Source: Pseudomonas fluorescens (GTDB taxonomy: Bacteria; Pseudomonadota; Gammaproteobacteria; Pseudomonadales; Pseudomonadaceae). Taken from it: 34,612 nucleotides of DNA. Position numbers and translations under genes: made by a program. Shown here one piece after another: positions 1-6,882 of this stretch; positions within the stretch are counted from its first letter, which is position 1; every line of letters begins with the position of its first letter. The notes under the pieces were generated by a model. That model saw only the letters and a list, made by a program, of their open reading frames with translations. It searched no databases and was not told where the DNA came from. The DNA lies in contig NZ_VCNJ01000105.1 of the NCBI RefSeq assembly GCF_005938625.1, forward strand, positions 1-34,612. Direction: 5' to 3'.

Positions 1-131
1 GCTGCGCTCCCACCCCCGGATCAATCCCTCCACTCAGCCTTCCGACGTCGCCCGTGGATCAAGATCAAGAGCAGGCGAGCTGACACTCGGCCTATTGAGT
101 GGTGAAGAGCGGGTGTTCGGCTTTGGTTTGC

Positions 132-329
132 GTTCAACGCGGTATCGCACGTCGGCGTACCTCTCCCAAACACCTCGGTCAGTCCCCTCTCCCTCTGGGA
201 GAGGGTTAGGGTGAGGGGTTTTTGATCTGTTTCAAAATCTGAGTTCAACGCGGCAATCGCACGTCGGCGTAACTCTCCCAAACGACTCGGTCAGTCCCCT
301 CTCCCTCTGGGAGAGGGCTAGGGTGAGGG
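132..329. repeat. Two tandem copies of a ~87-bp unit, period 111 bp
   Basis: Positions 132-218 and 243-329 are near-identical. Each begins GTTCAACGCGG, runs through a TCGCACGTCGGCGTA stretch and CTCTCCCAAAC, and ends in a C-rich/G-rich hairpin with a CCCTCTCCC/GGGAGAGGG stem followed by TAGGGTGAGGG. The same hairpin module recurs at 4977-5012 and 5117-5153, so it is a dispersed family, probably REP-like. Positions 1-131 show nothing I can interpret. Confidence 0.85.
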
Positions 330-427
330 TTGGCTTTTGGCTGTTTAAATTTGTGTCAAATAACCAGAACCTTCCCACAAGGTTTTCAGGTTGTCCGTCG
401 GACGTGCGCTCTCTAGTCTTGGGTTGT

Positions 428-627
428 CGCCGAAAACTCGGCGATCGGGTGTGAGAGCCCGTAGGAACTGTTAATCCAACACCAGTACCACCATAATTGC
501 CGCCGGCTATTTGCTGCCCTGCAATTTTTATGGCGGCTGTGTGCGGGCGAACTTCGGTTCGGCCGGGCTTGTTCCTACCGGTTTCTCACTCCGCACATAG
601 CTGCCACCACTCCGCCGCGTGAGAAAC
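428..627 (+). ncRNA. Predicted structured RNA leader upstream of the DUF6124-like gene
   Basis: This stretch contains a set of compatible, nested complementary segments. 428-433 pairs with 438-443 around an AAAC loop. 461-468 pairs with 571-578 as a long-range closing stem. Inside that stem, 499-504 pairs with 532-537, 511-514 with 521-524, and 548-552 with 557-561 around a TTCG tetraloop. After it, 581-589 pairs with 619-627. Together they make a multibranch fold ending 33 bases before the ATG at 661. I do not recognise a named RNA family. It could be a 5' UTR regulatory element or a structured DNA repeat. Confidence 0.5.
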
Positions 628-660
628 GGCATGTGTTGGCTTTTGATTAGGAACATTTTC

Positions 661-1023
661 ATGACTAAGCCCGTACCAGATCCACCCATCGATCCCACAA
701 CCCCACTCGAAGACGCCATCCGCGCCGACGACCAGATCAAAACCCGCGAAGCCATCAAGCGCGCTCTCGATTTCTACCTCTGCCCCGAACCGGTCAAGCC
801 GCGTCAGCCCAGTACGATGTTCCTCATCCACCCGAACATCGACACCGAAAGCCTGCTCGCCCACGCCTGCGAATCGCTGGCTTCAGCCAATGTCATGGCC
901 GGTGATCTGGCCGACCAGCTCAGTCGCCCGCAGCGCAGTACGGCGCTGGCGATCCAGCAGATCGTCATGCTCGCCGAGCTGGCGGTAAACCGGGCGCTGG
1001 ATCGGGTTGATCCGCAGACGTAA
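661..1023 (+). CDS. DUF6124/DUF3077-like small protein
   Basis: This 120-residue protein of unknown function resembles a family I know mainly from Pseudomonas, annotated DUF6124 (related to DUF3077). The resemblance lies in the N-terminal VPDPP segment, the ALDFYLCP stretch, and the core containing IDTESLLAHACESLASANVMA followed by a C-terminal helix ending LAVNRALD. The first ATG of the open frame is at 619, but I chose 661 because AGGAA lies about 8 bases before it and the family N-terminus begins there. No signal peptide or membrane segment is visible, so it is probably cytoplasmic. It stands alone, preceded by the structured leader at 428-627 and followed by a REPIN. The family assignment is from recall of sequence patterns; no biochemical role is established to my knowledge. 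Confidence 0.75.
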   Translation: MTKPVPDPPIDPTTPLEDAIRADDQIKTREAIKRALDFYLCPEPVKPRQPSTMFLIHPNIDTESLLAHACESLASANVMAGDLADQLSRPQRSTALAIQQIVMLAELAVNRALDRVDPQT

Positions 1024-1048
1024 TCCGTCTCAACACCGCGTCATCGTT

Positions 1049-1117
1049 CTTCGCGAGCAGGCTCGCTCCCACCGTTTGAAACGCAGTCCACCTGTGGGAG
1101 CGAGCCTGCTCGCGAAG
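1049..1117. repeat. REPIN (GTGGGAGCGAGCCTGC type)
   Basis: Two inverted REP copies, 1049-1072 and 1094-1117, pair perfectly over 24 bases around a 21-base spacer. The core is the GTGGGAGCGAGC motif with the CCTGC variant. It lies just downstream of the DUF6124-like gene. Confidence 0.9.
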
Positions 1118-1298
1118 GCGTCTGACTGGGCAGCACATCTCTAACGGCCATTTTTTGTTGAGCAGTCCCAAAAAGGGATCGATCAGTCCCAATCAGGGAC
1201 TTATTTGCCCACTACGCTTCTCAAGATCCGTCCCTGCACGCGGATAAACATTGTGTAGCCCGGGTCCTCTGGGCCGCTCACCCCGGGAGTGTCTTGAA

Positions 1299-1604
1299 AT
1301 GAAGCTGAAAACCGCTCTGCCGTATGTGCTCCTCTTGCTTCCACTCACAGCCTTCGCCGCGCCGGCCAGTCAATCCGGTGAGATCCGCTTCACCGGGCAA
1401 ATCGTTGATTCTGGCTGTCAGGTCGGACCGGTCGGGGCGTTTGCGTCTCGTGAGTCTCGCCAGATCGAAATCAAGCCCGGCGTGAAAGTCGATGTCGACA
1501 CTGAGCGCAACGCCTGCAGTCATCAGGCGCTGCCGATTGCCATGCGCTACGAAGCGCTGAAAACCTCGACCGACAAAGGCATCGTCATCATCAGTTACCT
1601 GTAA
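1299..1604 (+). CDS. Short type 1 fimbrial-like exported protein
   Basis: This 101-residue protein has a clear Sec signal peptide (hydrophobic residues 7-20, likely cleavage after the AFA near residue 20). Its mature part resembles a type 1 pilus subunit: a strand with FTGQIVDSGC, a second cysteine at residue 73 that could form the usual subunit disulfide with Cys40, and a final strand GIVIISYL. Usual FimA-type subunits are about 160-190 residues, so this is a short form. No chaperone or usher gene is adjacent, so assembly into a pilus is uncertain. I chose ATG 1299 over a start at 1251 because the signal peptide begins there and GGGA lies about 10 bases upstream. It may be a minor fimbrial protein or a periplasmic relative. 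Confidence 0.65.
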   Translation: MKLKTALPYVLLLLPLTAFAAPASQSGEIRFTGQIVDSGCQVGPVGAFASRESRQIEIKPGVKVDVDTERNACSHQALPIAMRYEALKTSTDKGIVIISYL

Positions 1605-1715
1605 ACCGTTCGGCGTGCGCTGCAAATCTTCAGGTGCCCAACCTTGGCGCACAGGTATACTGCGCGCCTTCGCGGCTCACTGATCGGGCCCGACTTTTTG
1701 CTTTCCGGAGCTTTT

Positions 1716-1955
1716 ATGACTTCCCCGACCCTGCCGCCGGTTGACGACGCTGTGAGCGATGTCCCGGCTGAACTGGCCGACACCAGCGATACCAAAGCCG
1801 ATATCCCGGCGTTCAAGTTCCCGTTCAAACCGGGCGAACTGGCCTCAGCCAAAGGCTCGAACCAGCCGTGGTACAAGAACGGCGCCAAGAATGGCCACAC
1901 CAAGACCCCTGGCATGGCGCCGCCGGGCACCCGTCGTTCGATGGGCAAGCGCTGA
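1716..1955 (+). CDS. Small conserved hypothetical protein, 79 aa
   Basis: This gene has a good ribosome site (CCGGAG ending 5 bases before the ATG). It encodes a short, hydrophilic, proline-rich, probably disordered N-terminal half followed by a basic C-terminal half containing KPGELASAKGSNQPWYKNG and ending PPGTRRSMGKR. No domain, signal peptide or membrane segment is visible. The basic tail could bind nucleic acid or phosphate-rich surfaces, but this is only a guess from charge. A REP-like pair follows it. I believe similar short proteins occur across Pseudomonas, but cannot name one. Confidence 0.6.
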   Translation: MTSPTLPPVDDAVSDVPAELADTSDTKADIPAFKFPFKPGELASAKGSNQPWYKNGAKNGHTKTPGMAPPGTRRSMGKR

Positions 1956-2009
1956 GTTTTAATCCCGCCTGCGTTCAACGTGGCGATTGATATTGCCCGT
2001 GCCGGACCT

Positions 2010-2105
2010 TTCGCTGGCAAGCCAGCTCCCACAGGGTTCTGTGTCGTACACAAATTATGTGAACGCCCGAGATACCTGTGGGAGCTAGCGTGCTAACGAT
2101 GAGGC
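2010..2105. repeat. Imperfect REP pair (GCTGGCAAGCCAGCTCCCAC type)
   Basis: The left arm at about 2013-2034 carries a GCTGGC/GCCAGC hairpin followed by TCCCACAG. The right arm at about 2076-2104 carries the inverse CTGTGGGAGCTAGC. The arms are diverged, and the family differs from the GTGGGAGCGAGC repeats elsewhere in the window. Confidence 0.7.
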
Positions 2106-2130
2106 CGGTTCGACCTCTGCAAAACCCCGA

Positions 2131-2880
2131 TCAAGCCGCCCGCAGCGAAATGAACGCATACGTCTGCGCCGGCTCAGTCACCACCTGCGCCCCGGCCGCC
2201 AACACTTGTCCGGCAACATCATCCCCAGACAAATGAAACACCCACTCACTCGGTGCCTTCGTCAGCGGTTGCGCGGTCACCTGATCAATCACCGAAGCAA
2301 AAGCGCTCATATTCGGCAAGTACGCAGTAAACCCGTCACCCTTCAGCGCCGTAGTGCGAATTCCGAGCATCGCGCAGATCGCATCCTTGATGCCGATGTC
2401 ATCCCGATCCGCCTGGCGCGAGCGCTGAATCAACTCCACCAGTTCCTGATCCGCCAACTCACCGCCGGCAATCAACACCGGCCCCTGTTGCCAGGACTCC
2501 GGCGGGCAATCCTTGGCGGCAGGGTTGAGCGGGATATGCGGGTTGATTTCCGCCGGATAAATGCGACACACCAACGGCCGCCGCTCGTAGATCCGGCACA
2601 GCTTGTCTTCGTCAAGATTCCGACAGGGGCCGACGTTGTACGCGGCGAAAGTGATCGCCACATGGGCGTCTGTCGCGCCGCTGCGAACGACCGCTGAACG
2701 CCGTTCGGCATGTTCACGCTGCTGCGCCGGCAAACCCAGGCCATTACCAAGAAAAGCCTCGACCAACACGATCACTTGACCGCCATCCGCCGCCCACATG
2801 CGGGCTTCGGCCAGGGTCAGCGGGACATGGTGATCGGTGCAGCATTTGCCGCAGCCTACGCAGGAAAACGTCGTGTTCAT
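2131..2880 (-). CDS. YkgJ-family cysteine-cluster protein
   Basis: This 249-residue protein begins with the hallmark of the YkgJ family (putative zinc- or iron-chelating, formerly UPF0153): CVGCGKCC at residues 7-14. A second cysteine group follows around residues 95-115 (a Cys before RNL, then LCRIYERRPLVCRIYP). The family is thought to bind a metal or Fe-S cluster; the substrate is unknown. The C-terminal ~110 residues have no cysteine signature and differ from the minimal family, which is shorter. No signal peptide is present. A TTG start at 2898 would add six residues, but the ATG at 2880 places the cysteine motif at the usual N-terminal position, so I chose that. It is transcribed alone, toward the REP pair at 2010-2105. 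Confidence 0.75.
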   Translation of the reverse strand: MNTTFSCVGCGKCCTDHHVPLTLAEARMWAADGGQVIVLVEAFLGNGLGLPAQQREHAERRSAVVRSGATDAHVAITFAAYNVGPCRNLDEDKLCRIYERRPLVCRIYPAEINPHIPLNPAAKDCPPESWQQGPVLIAGGELADQELVELIQRSRQADRDDIGIKDAICAMLGIRTTALKGDGFTAYLPNMSAFASVIDQVTAQPLTKAPSEWVFHLSGDDVAGQVLAAGAQVVTEPAQTYAFISLRAA

Positions 2881-2963
2881 TGAGCGATCTGTCTTCAATC
2901 AGGGTGTGAAACGGTGGCGGAAAACCACCGCACAGACGCCGATCGAAGCAAATTATGCGCCAC

Positions 2964-3290
2964 TCAGCGGGTTTTGCCGGTTGGGCGGATCGAGTCCCAC
3001 TCGGTGACGAAGGCGGTTTTCGACTGTTTGTTGTACAGACACAGCTCGCTGCCTTGCTGGCCTTTCATGTGTTTTTGCGGGTATTGGCCTTGCAGCAACA
3101 CGGCGGTGTAGCCGACGCGGTCATCGAATTGTGCGGGCGTGCCGACCGGTTTGGCGTTTTTCAGGCCGCTGGCTTTGGTGCAACTGGCGAGTACGGTTTT
3201 GTCGTAGGCGGCCCAGGCGTCGGGGCTGGAGGCGTGGGTTTGAGAGGCGAGGGCGGTGAGGCAGAGCAGGCTTAAGGTGATGGCTTTCAT
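2964..3290 (-). CDS. Small secreted protein of unknown function
   Basis: This 108-residue protein has a typical Sec signal peptide: basic start, hydrophobic ITLSLLCLTALAS, predicted cleavage near THA/SS at about residue 21. The mature ~87 residues include two cysteines, one in ASCTKASGL and one in ELCLYNKQ, that could form a periplasmic disulfide. AAGGA lies 7 bases before the ATG. I do not recognise the domain. It is separated by 83 bases from the YkgJ-like gene downstream on the same strand and may be transcribed with it, although the two functions show no obvious link. Confidence 0.65.
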   Translation of the reverse strand: MKAITLSLLCLTALASQTHASSPDAWAAYDKTVLASCTKASGLKNAKPVGTPAQFDDRVGYTAVLLQGQYPQKHMKGQQGSELCLYNKQSKTAFVTEWDSIRPTGKTR

Positions 3291-3361
3291 GGGGGCATCC
3301 TTGGTCGTGGGTGGCCAAGGTTGGAGTGTGCCTAAAGAGTTTTGTTGCCTGGGACACCGCT

Positions 3362-3437
3362 AAAAGATCGCAGCCTTCGGCAGCTCCTACATGGATATGC
3401 GGTTCCCTGTAGGAGCTGCCGAAGGCTGCGATCTTTT
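3362..3437. repeat. Long perfect inverted repeat (GTAGGAGCTGCCGAAGGC family)
   Basis: AAAAGATCGCAGCCTTCGGC followed by AGCTCCTAC (3362-3390) pairs with its exact inverse (3409-3437) around an 18-base loop. It lies between two minus-strand genes. It belongs to a second REPIN-type family, distinct from the GTGGGAGCGAGC repeats. Confidence 0.9.
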
Positions 3438-3445
3438 GACTTTAA

Positions 3446-3904
3446 TCAGTCCGGCACCAGCTCGCGGCGGACTACGTACATCCCGGCACTTTCATACAAC
3501 CGCTGCGCCCGCCGGTTGTCTTCCAGCACCTTCAGATCAACAAACCCTTCGCGCCGTTGCTGAAACACCTTGAATGCCTTGAACAACAACGCCCGGCCCA
3601 GTCCTCGGCCCTGCATGCGCGGATGCACCACCAGATTCTTGATATAGGCGCTGGTCCAGCATTGCGCCACACCGACCACGCCTTCGGCATCGTGGGCAAT
3701 AAAGCACAGCGACGGATCGTATTCGGGATCGGTCTCGAATTGCTGCTGCCAAGCGTCCAGCGCCGGCACCCGACCGCCGCCTTCGCGGTAGCCGAGTTGC
3801 ATCAAATGATGCACGTCCGGCGCCAGTTCGGCGGAGTACGTGCACAGTTCAATACCTTGAGGCACAAGAGCAACCGGCGCGTCTTTGCCAAGATCGCGCC
3901 GCAT
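3446..3904 (-). CDS. GNAT-family N-acetyltransferase
   Basis: This 152-residue protein has the GNAT fold signature. The strand-loop-helix of motif A reads IKNLVVHPRMQGRGLGRALL, with the acetyl-CoA pyrophosphate loop QGRGLG at about residues 98-103, followed by motif B (LKVLEDNRRAQRLYESAGM). Such enzymes transfer an acetyl group from acetyl-CoA to an amine; the substrate cannot be read from sequence. The open frame extends to a TTG at 3928, but I prefer the ATG at 3904, which has GAGAGA upstream. It starts about 27 bases after the cheV stop, on the same strand, so the two are probably cotranscribed. Whether it acts on chemotaxis components is unknown. Confidence 0.8.
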   Translation of the reverse strand: MRRDLGKDAPVALVPQGIELCTYSAELAPDVHHLMQLGYREGGGRVPALDAWQQQFETDPEYDPSLCFIAHDAEGVVGVAQCWTSAYIKNLVVHPRMQGRGLGRALLFKAFKVFQQRREGFVDLKVLEDNRRAQRLYESAGMYVVRRELVPD

Positions 3905-3931
3905 CAAAAAACAATATCTCTCGGCCAAGAC

Positions 3932-4834
3932 TCAGTGCCCGTGGGCGGCGACGTGCTTGGCCGCTTCGATCAGGCAGTGGGTCAGTTCCGGCGAGGAGAA
4001 CTTGGTCAGCACGCCGTTCGCCCCGGCCAGCCGCGCTTTCTCGCTGTTCATCGCACTGTCGAGCGAGGTGTGCAGCAGCACGTACAAATGGGCGAAGTCC
4101 GGGGTCTCGCGCAGGGTACGGGTGAATGCATAGCCGTCCATTTCGGACATTTCGATGTCGGAGACGATCAGGTTGATCTGCTGCGCGGTGCCTTGCAGGT
4201 CGAGCAGGCAGTCGATGGCTTCCTTGGCGCTGCGTGCGGTGTGGCATTGCAGGCCGAGATTGCGCAGTGTATGCACCGATTGTTGCAGCGCCACCTGGCT
4301 GTCGTCGACCACCAGAATGCGTGCGTTGCCGAGCACATCAGCGTCTTCCATGCTCAGGTCGGTCGGGGCCATTTCGATCTGAGCCGGGGCGATGCTGTGG
4401 ATAACCTTTTCGATATCCAGTACCTGCACCAGCGTGCCGTCCACCGAGGTCACGCCGGTGATGTAGGCGCGCGAACCGCCGGAGCCGAACGGCGGCGGTT
4501 TGATGTCGGTGGTCAGGCAATGGACGATTTTGCTCACCGCCTGCACGTGCAGGCCCTGCTTCGAACGGCTGACGTCGGTAACGATCAGGCAGCCGCCGTT
4601 CGGGTCTTCCAGCGGACGTTCACCGATGGCGCGGCTGAGGTCGATGACCGACAGCGAAGCACCGCGCAGGGTGGCGATGCCTTTCACGTGCGGGTGCGAT
4701 TCCGGCAGCTTGGTCAGCGGCGGGCAGGGGATGATTTCACTGACTTTCAGCAGGTTGATCGCCATCAACTTGCCGCTGCGCAAGGTAAACAGCAGAAGCG
4801 AAAGTGAGTCTGCGCGGGCTTTGGTGGAGGACAT
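3932..4834 (-). CDS. cheV: CheV-type chemotaxis coupling protein (CheW-receiver fusion)
   Basis: This 300-residue protein joins an N-terminal CheW-like domain (about residues 8-155), which couples receptors to CheA, with a C-terminal response-regulator receiver domain (about 170-295). The receiver has the acidic pair D177-D178, a predicted phosphoacceptor D226 in LIVSDIEMSEMDG, T256 and K278, all at normal family spacing, so it should be phosphorylated by CheA. This is the standard CheV layout and length. AAGG precedes the ATG by 5 bases. Pseudomonas genomes usually carry several CheV paralogues, and which one this is cannot be decided here. The only close partner is the downstream GNAT gene. 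Confidence 0.93.
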   Translation of the reverse strand: MSSTKARADSLSLLLFTLRSGKLMAINLLKVSEIIPCPPLTKLPESHPHVKGIATLRGASLSVIDLSRAIGERPLEDPNGGCLIVTDVSRSKQGLHVQAVSKIVHCLTTDIKPPPFGSGGSRAYITGVTSVDGTLVQVLDIEKVIHSIAPAQIEMAPTDLSMEDADVLGNARILVVDDSQVALQQSVHTLRNLGLQCHTARSAKEAIDCLLDLQGTAQQINLIVSDIEMSEMDGYAFTRTLRETPDFAHLYVLLHTSLDSAMNSEKARLAGANGVLTKFSSPELTHCLIEAAKHVAAHGH

Positions 4835-4976
4835 ATGAACCTTCTGTGGAAAGGTGGTGGGCGAGGGTGGAAATCGCCAGAAACTATTGATGCCGGGTTA
4901 TCGGCGTTAAAGGGGTGGGCTTTAGGTTAGTTGTCGGGTAGTCGGCTTGAGTTGATCGCTGTTCTCTCGATCACTG

Positions 4977-5153
4977 CCCCTCACCCCAGCCCTCTCCCAG
5001 AGGTAGAGGGGGCCGACGGAGGTGTCTGGCGCTTTACATCGACCTGAACGACCGAGTCGATTATGGATTCGGTAAAGCAGATTCAGGTCGGCGTGTTTCT
5101 TAAGCATCCCCGGGTAGGTCCCCTCTCCCTCCGGGAGAGGGCTAGGGTGAGGG
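4977..5153. repeat. Pair of inverted C/G-rich REP-like hairpins in the cheV-norR gap
   Basis: 4977-5012 (CCCCTCACCCCAGCCCTCTC followed by CCAGAGG) and 5117-5153 (CCCTCTCCCTCCGGGAGAGG, then GCTAGGGTGAGGG) are inverted copies of the module seen twice at 132-329. Between them, GACCTGAA at 5041 pairs with TTCAGGTC ending at 5089. The 324-base gap 4835-5158 holds no gene that I can see. Confidence 0.75.
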
Positions 5154-5158
5154 TGCTT

Positions 5159-6718
5159 TTAGCCTTTCATGCCCAGACGTTTAGCCATGCGGCCCAAGTT
5201 CGCTCTATCCAGCCCCAACTCCCGTGCCGCGCTCGCCCAGTTATCCTGATTACGCTCCAGCGCCGCACTGATCAAGCGCCGTTGGTATTGCTCGGTCGCA
5301 CTGCGCAAATCCCCACTGATCAGCGGCATCTCCGCCACGACGCCGGCCACCGGCTCAACCGAGTTATCCACAACCTCGTGCGGCAAATCCAGATCCGCCG
5401 CGCTCAAACTCAGAATCTTCGGCCGCACCTTGCAGTTGCCCAGCGCCTTCAACGCACTGCGTCCGATCAAATGCTCCAGTTCACGCACGTTGCCCGGCCA
5501 AGTGTAGGCGAGCAGCGCTTCCTGAGCGTCGCTGTTCAGGCGCAGGCTGTTGAGGCCCATGCGCGAACGGTTCTGTTCGAGGAAGAAGCCGCTGAGCAAC
5601 AACACATCGCGGCCGCGATCACGCAGGGCGGGCACGCGCAGCGGGTACACACTGAGGCGATGATAGAAGTCAGCACGATAGCGACCGCTGCGCACTTCTT
5701 CGGCCAGGTCGCGGTTGGTCGCGGCGATCAGGCGCACATCAACCTGATGCTCCTTGTCCGAGCCCAAACGCTGTAACTGACCGCTCTGCAAGACGCGCAG
5801 CAATTTTGCCTGCACGGTCAGCGACAGCTCGCCGACTTCATCGAGAAACAGCGTGCCGCCATTGGCTAGTTCGAACTTGCCACGCCGGTCGCTGGTGGCG
5901 CCGGTGAAGGCGCCGCGCACATGACCGAACAGTTCGCTTTCGACCAGCGTATCCGGCAGCGCGGCGCAGTTGAGGCTGATGATCGGTTTGTCAGCGCGCG
6001 GTGAGGCGGCGTGGATTGCTTGGGCGACCAGCTCTTTGCCGACCCCGGTTTCGCCGGTGATCAACACGGTCAGATCGCTGCCGCCGACCAGATTGATTTC
6101 CTCAACCAGTTTTTTCAGCGCCTTGCTTTGGCCGATCATTTCGCGGTTCTGCTGGCCGCTGGCTTGACGGTAAACCTCGGCGCGTTGATGTTCGTCTTCT
6201 GCGCGATTGGCCAGTCGCTCGATGCGTTCGGCGGCATTGACCGTTGCCGAGGCGAGGCTGGCGAAGGCTTGCAAGGCGTCGAGCTCGATCGGCTCGAAAC
6301 GCTCGGGGTCGAGGGCGTCGAGGGTGATCAAGCCCCAGATCTTTTCATCGACGAATAAAGGACAGCCGAGGCAATCGTGAACTTCCAGATGCTCGTCGAG
6401 GCCGTCGACCAAACCGTCATAAGGATCGGGCAAGTCGCTGTCGGCGGCGAACCGCGTGGGTCCGGCACCGCTCAGTAGAATTTCGAAACGCGGATGCTCG
6501 CTGACCTTGAAGCGTCTGCCGAGGGTGTCGGCGCTCAAACCGTCCACCGCCAGCGGCACCAGCGATTCGCCGTCGAGACGCAACAACGCCGCCGCATCGC
6601 AGGGCAGCAGGGCGCGCATGGCTTCGAGCAGGCGTCGGTAACGCTCGCCCTCGGGCAGTTCGCGGGACAGGTCGGCGACGAGGGGCAGCAGGGCGGTAAG
6701 CAGGGATTTGGCAGTCAT
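5159..6718 (-). CDS. norR: NorR: NO-responsive sigma54-dependent activator
   Basis: This 519-residue protein has the NorR layout: an N-terminal GAF sensor (about 20-165), a central AAA+ domain and a C-terminal Fis-type helix-turn-helix (about 490-517). The AAA+ domain shows Walker A GETGVGKE (222-229), the sigma54-contact loop GAFTGA (269-274) and Walker B ending LFLDE (290-294). Aligned from memory with E. coli NorR, the residues around the NO-sensing iron are kept: R77, D98, D101 and D134, matching R75, D96, D99 and D131. NO binding relieves repression of the ATPase, which then drives sigma54 promoters. It is divergent from hmp, and three candidate NorR sites lie between them. In P. aeruginosa the equivalent regulator of fhp is called FhpR, so that name may be preferable. 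Confidence 0.95.
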   Translation of the reverse strand: MTAKSLLTALLPLVADLSRELPEGERYRRLLEAMRALLPCDAAALLRLDGESLVPLAVDGLSADTLGRRFKVSEHPRFEILLSGAGPTRFAADSDLPDPYDGLVDGLDEHLEVHDCLGCPLFVDEKIWGLITLDALDPERFEPIELDALQAFASLASATVNAAERIERLANRAEDEHQRAEVYRQASGQQNREMIGQSKALKKLVEEINLVGGSDLTVLITGETGVGKELVAQAIHAASPRADKPIISLNCAALPDTLVESELFGHVRGAFTGATSDRRGKFELANGGTLFLDEVGELSLTVQAKLLRVLQSGQLQRLGSDKEHQVDVRLIAATNRDLAEEVRSGRYRADFYHRLSVYPLRVPALRDRGRDVLLLSGFFLEQNRSRMGLNSLRLNSDAQEALLAYTWPGNVRELEHLIGRSALKALGNCKVRPKILSLSAADLDLPHEVVDNSVEPVAGVVAEMPLISGDLRSATEQYQRRLISAALERNQDNWASAARELGLDRANLGRMAKRLGMKG

Positions 6719-6727
6719 GGTCTTGTA

Positions 6728-6783
6728 GTCAAAGAGACAAGATGTAGTCGGGATGACTATAAAGGTCTTTGAGTCGTTATGAC
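6728..6783. promoter_or_regulatory. Three GT-N7-AC NorR-type enhancer sites
   Basis: NorR recognises GT-N7-AC. Three matches lie in the norR-hmp gap: 6728-6738 (GTCAAAGAGAC), 6747-6757 (GTCGGGATGAC, inside the palindrome TAGTC-N5-GACTA) and 6773-6783 (GTCGTTATGAC). Starts are 19 and 26 bases apart. Three sites is also the number upstream of E. coli norV. They lie about 42-97 bases upstream of the hmp promoter element. Confidence 0.8.
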
Positions 6784-6824
6784 TACTGTATTCTCAACTC
6801 ATTGATTTATATAAATAAATAAGT

Positions 6825-6840
6825 TGGCACGAAATCTGAT
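6825..6840 (+). promoter_or_regulatory. Sigma54-like promoter of hmp, with an atypical -12 element
   Basis: TGGCAC at 6825-6830 is a perfect -24 element. After 5 bases comes CTGAT at 6836-6840 where TTGCW is expected, so the -12 GC is GA. This puts transcription start near 6850, about 30 bases before the hmp ATG. It fits activation by NorR. Confidence 0.65.
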
Positions 6841-6882
6841 AACCCTAAGGCAACTTTTCAAGAAAGCTCAGGAGTCATTCTT

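Noticed and set aside
3557..4807. 416-aa plus-strand frame opposite cheV and the GNAT gene
   Set aside because: It is the antisense shadow of two clearly recognised genes; its His/Gln/Arg-rich sequence has no domain pattern.
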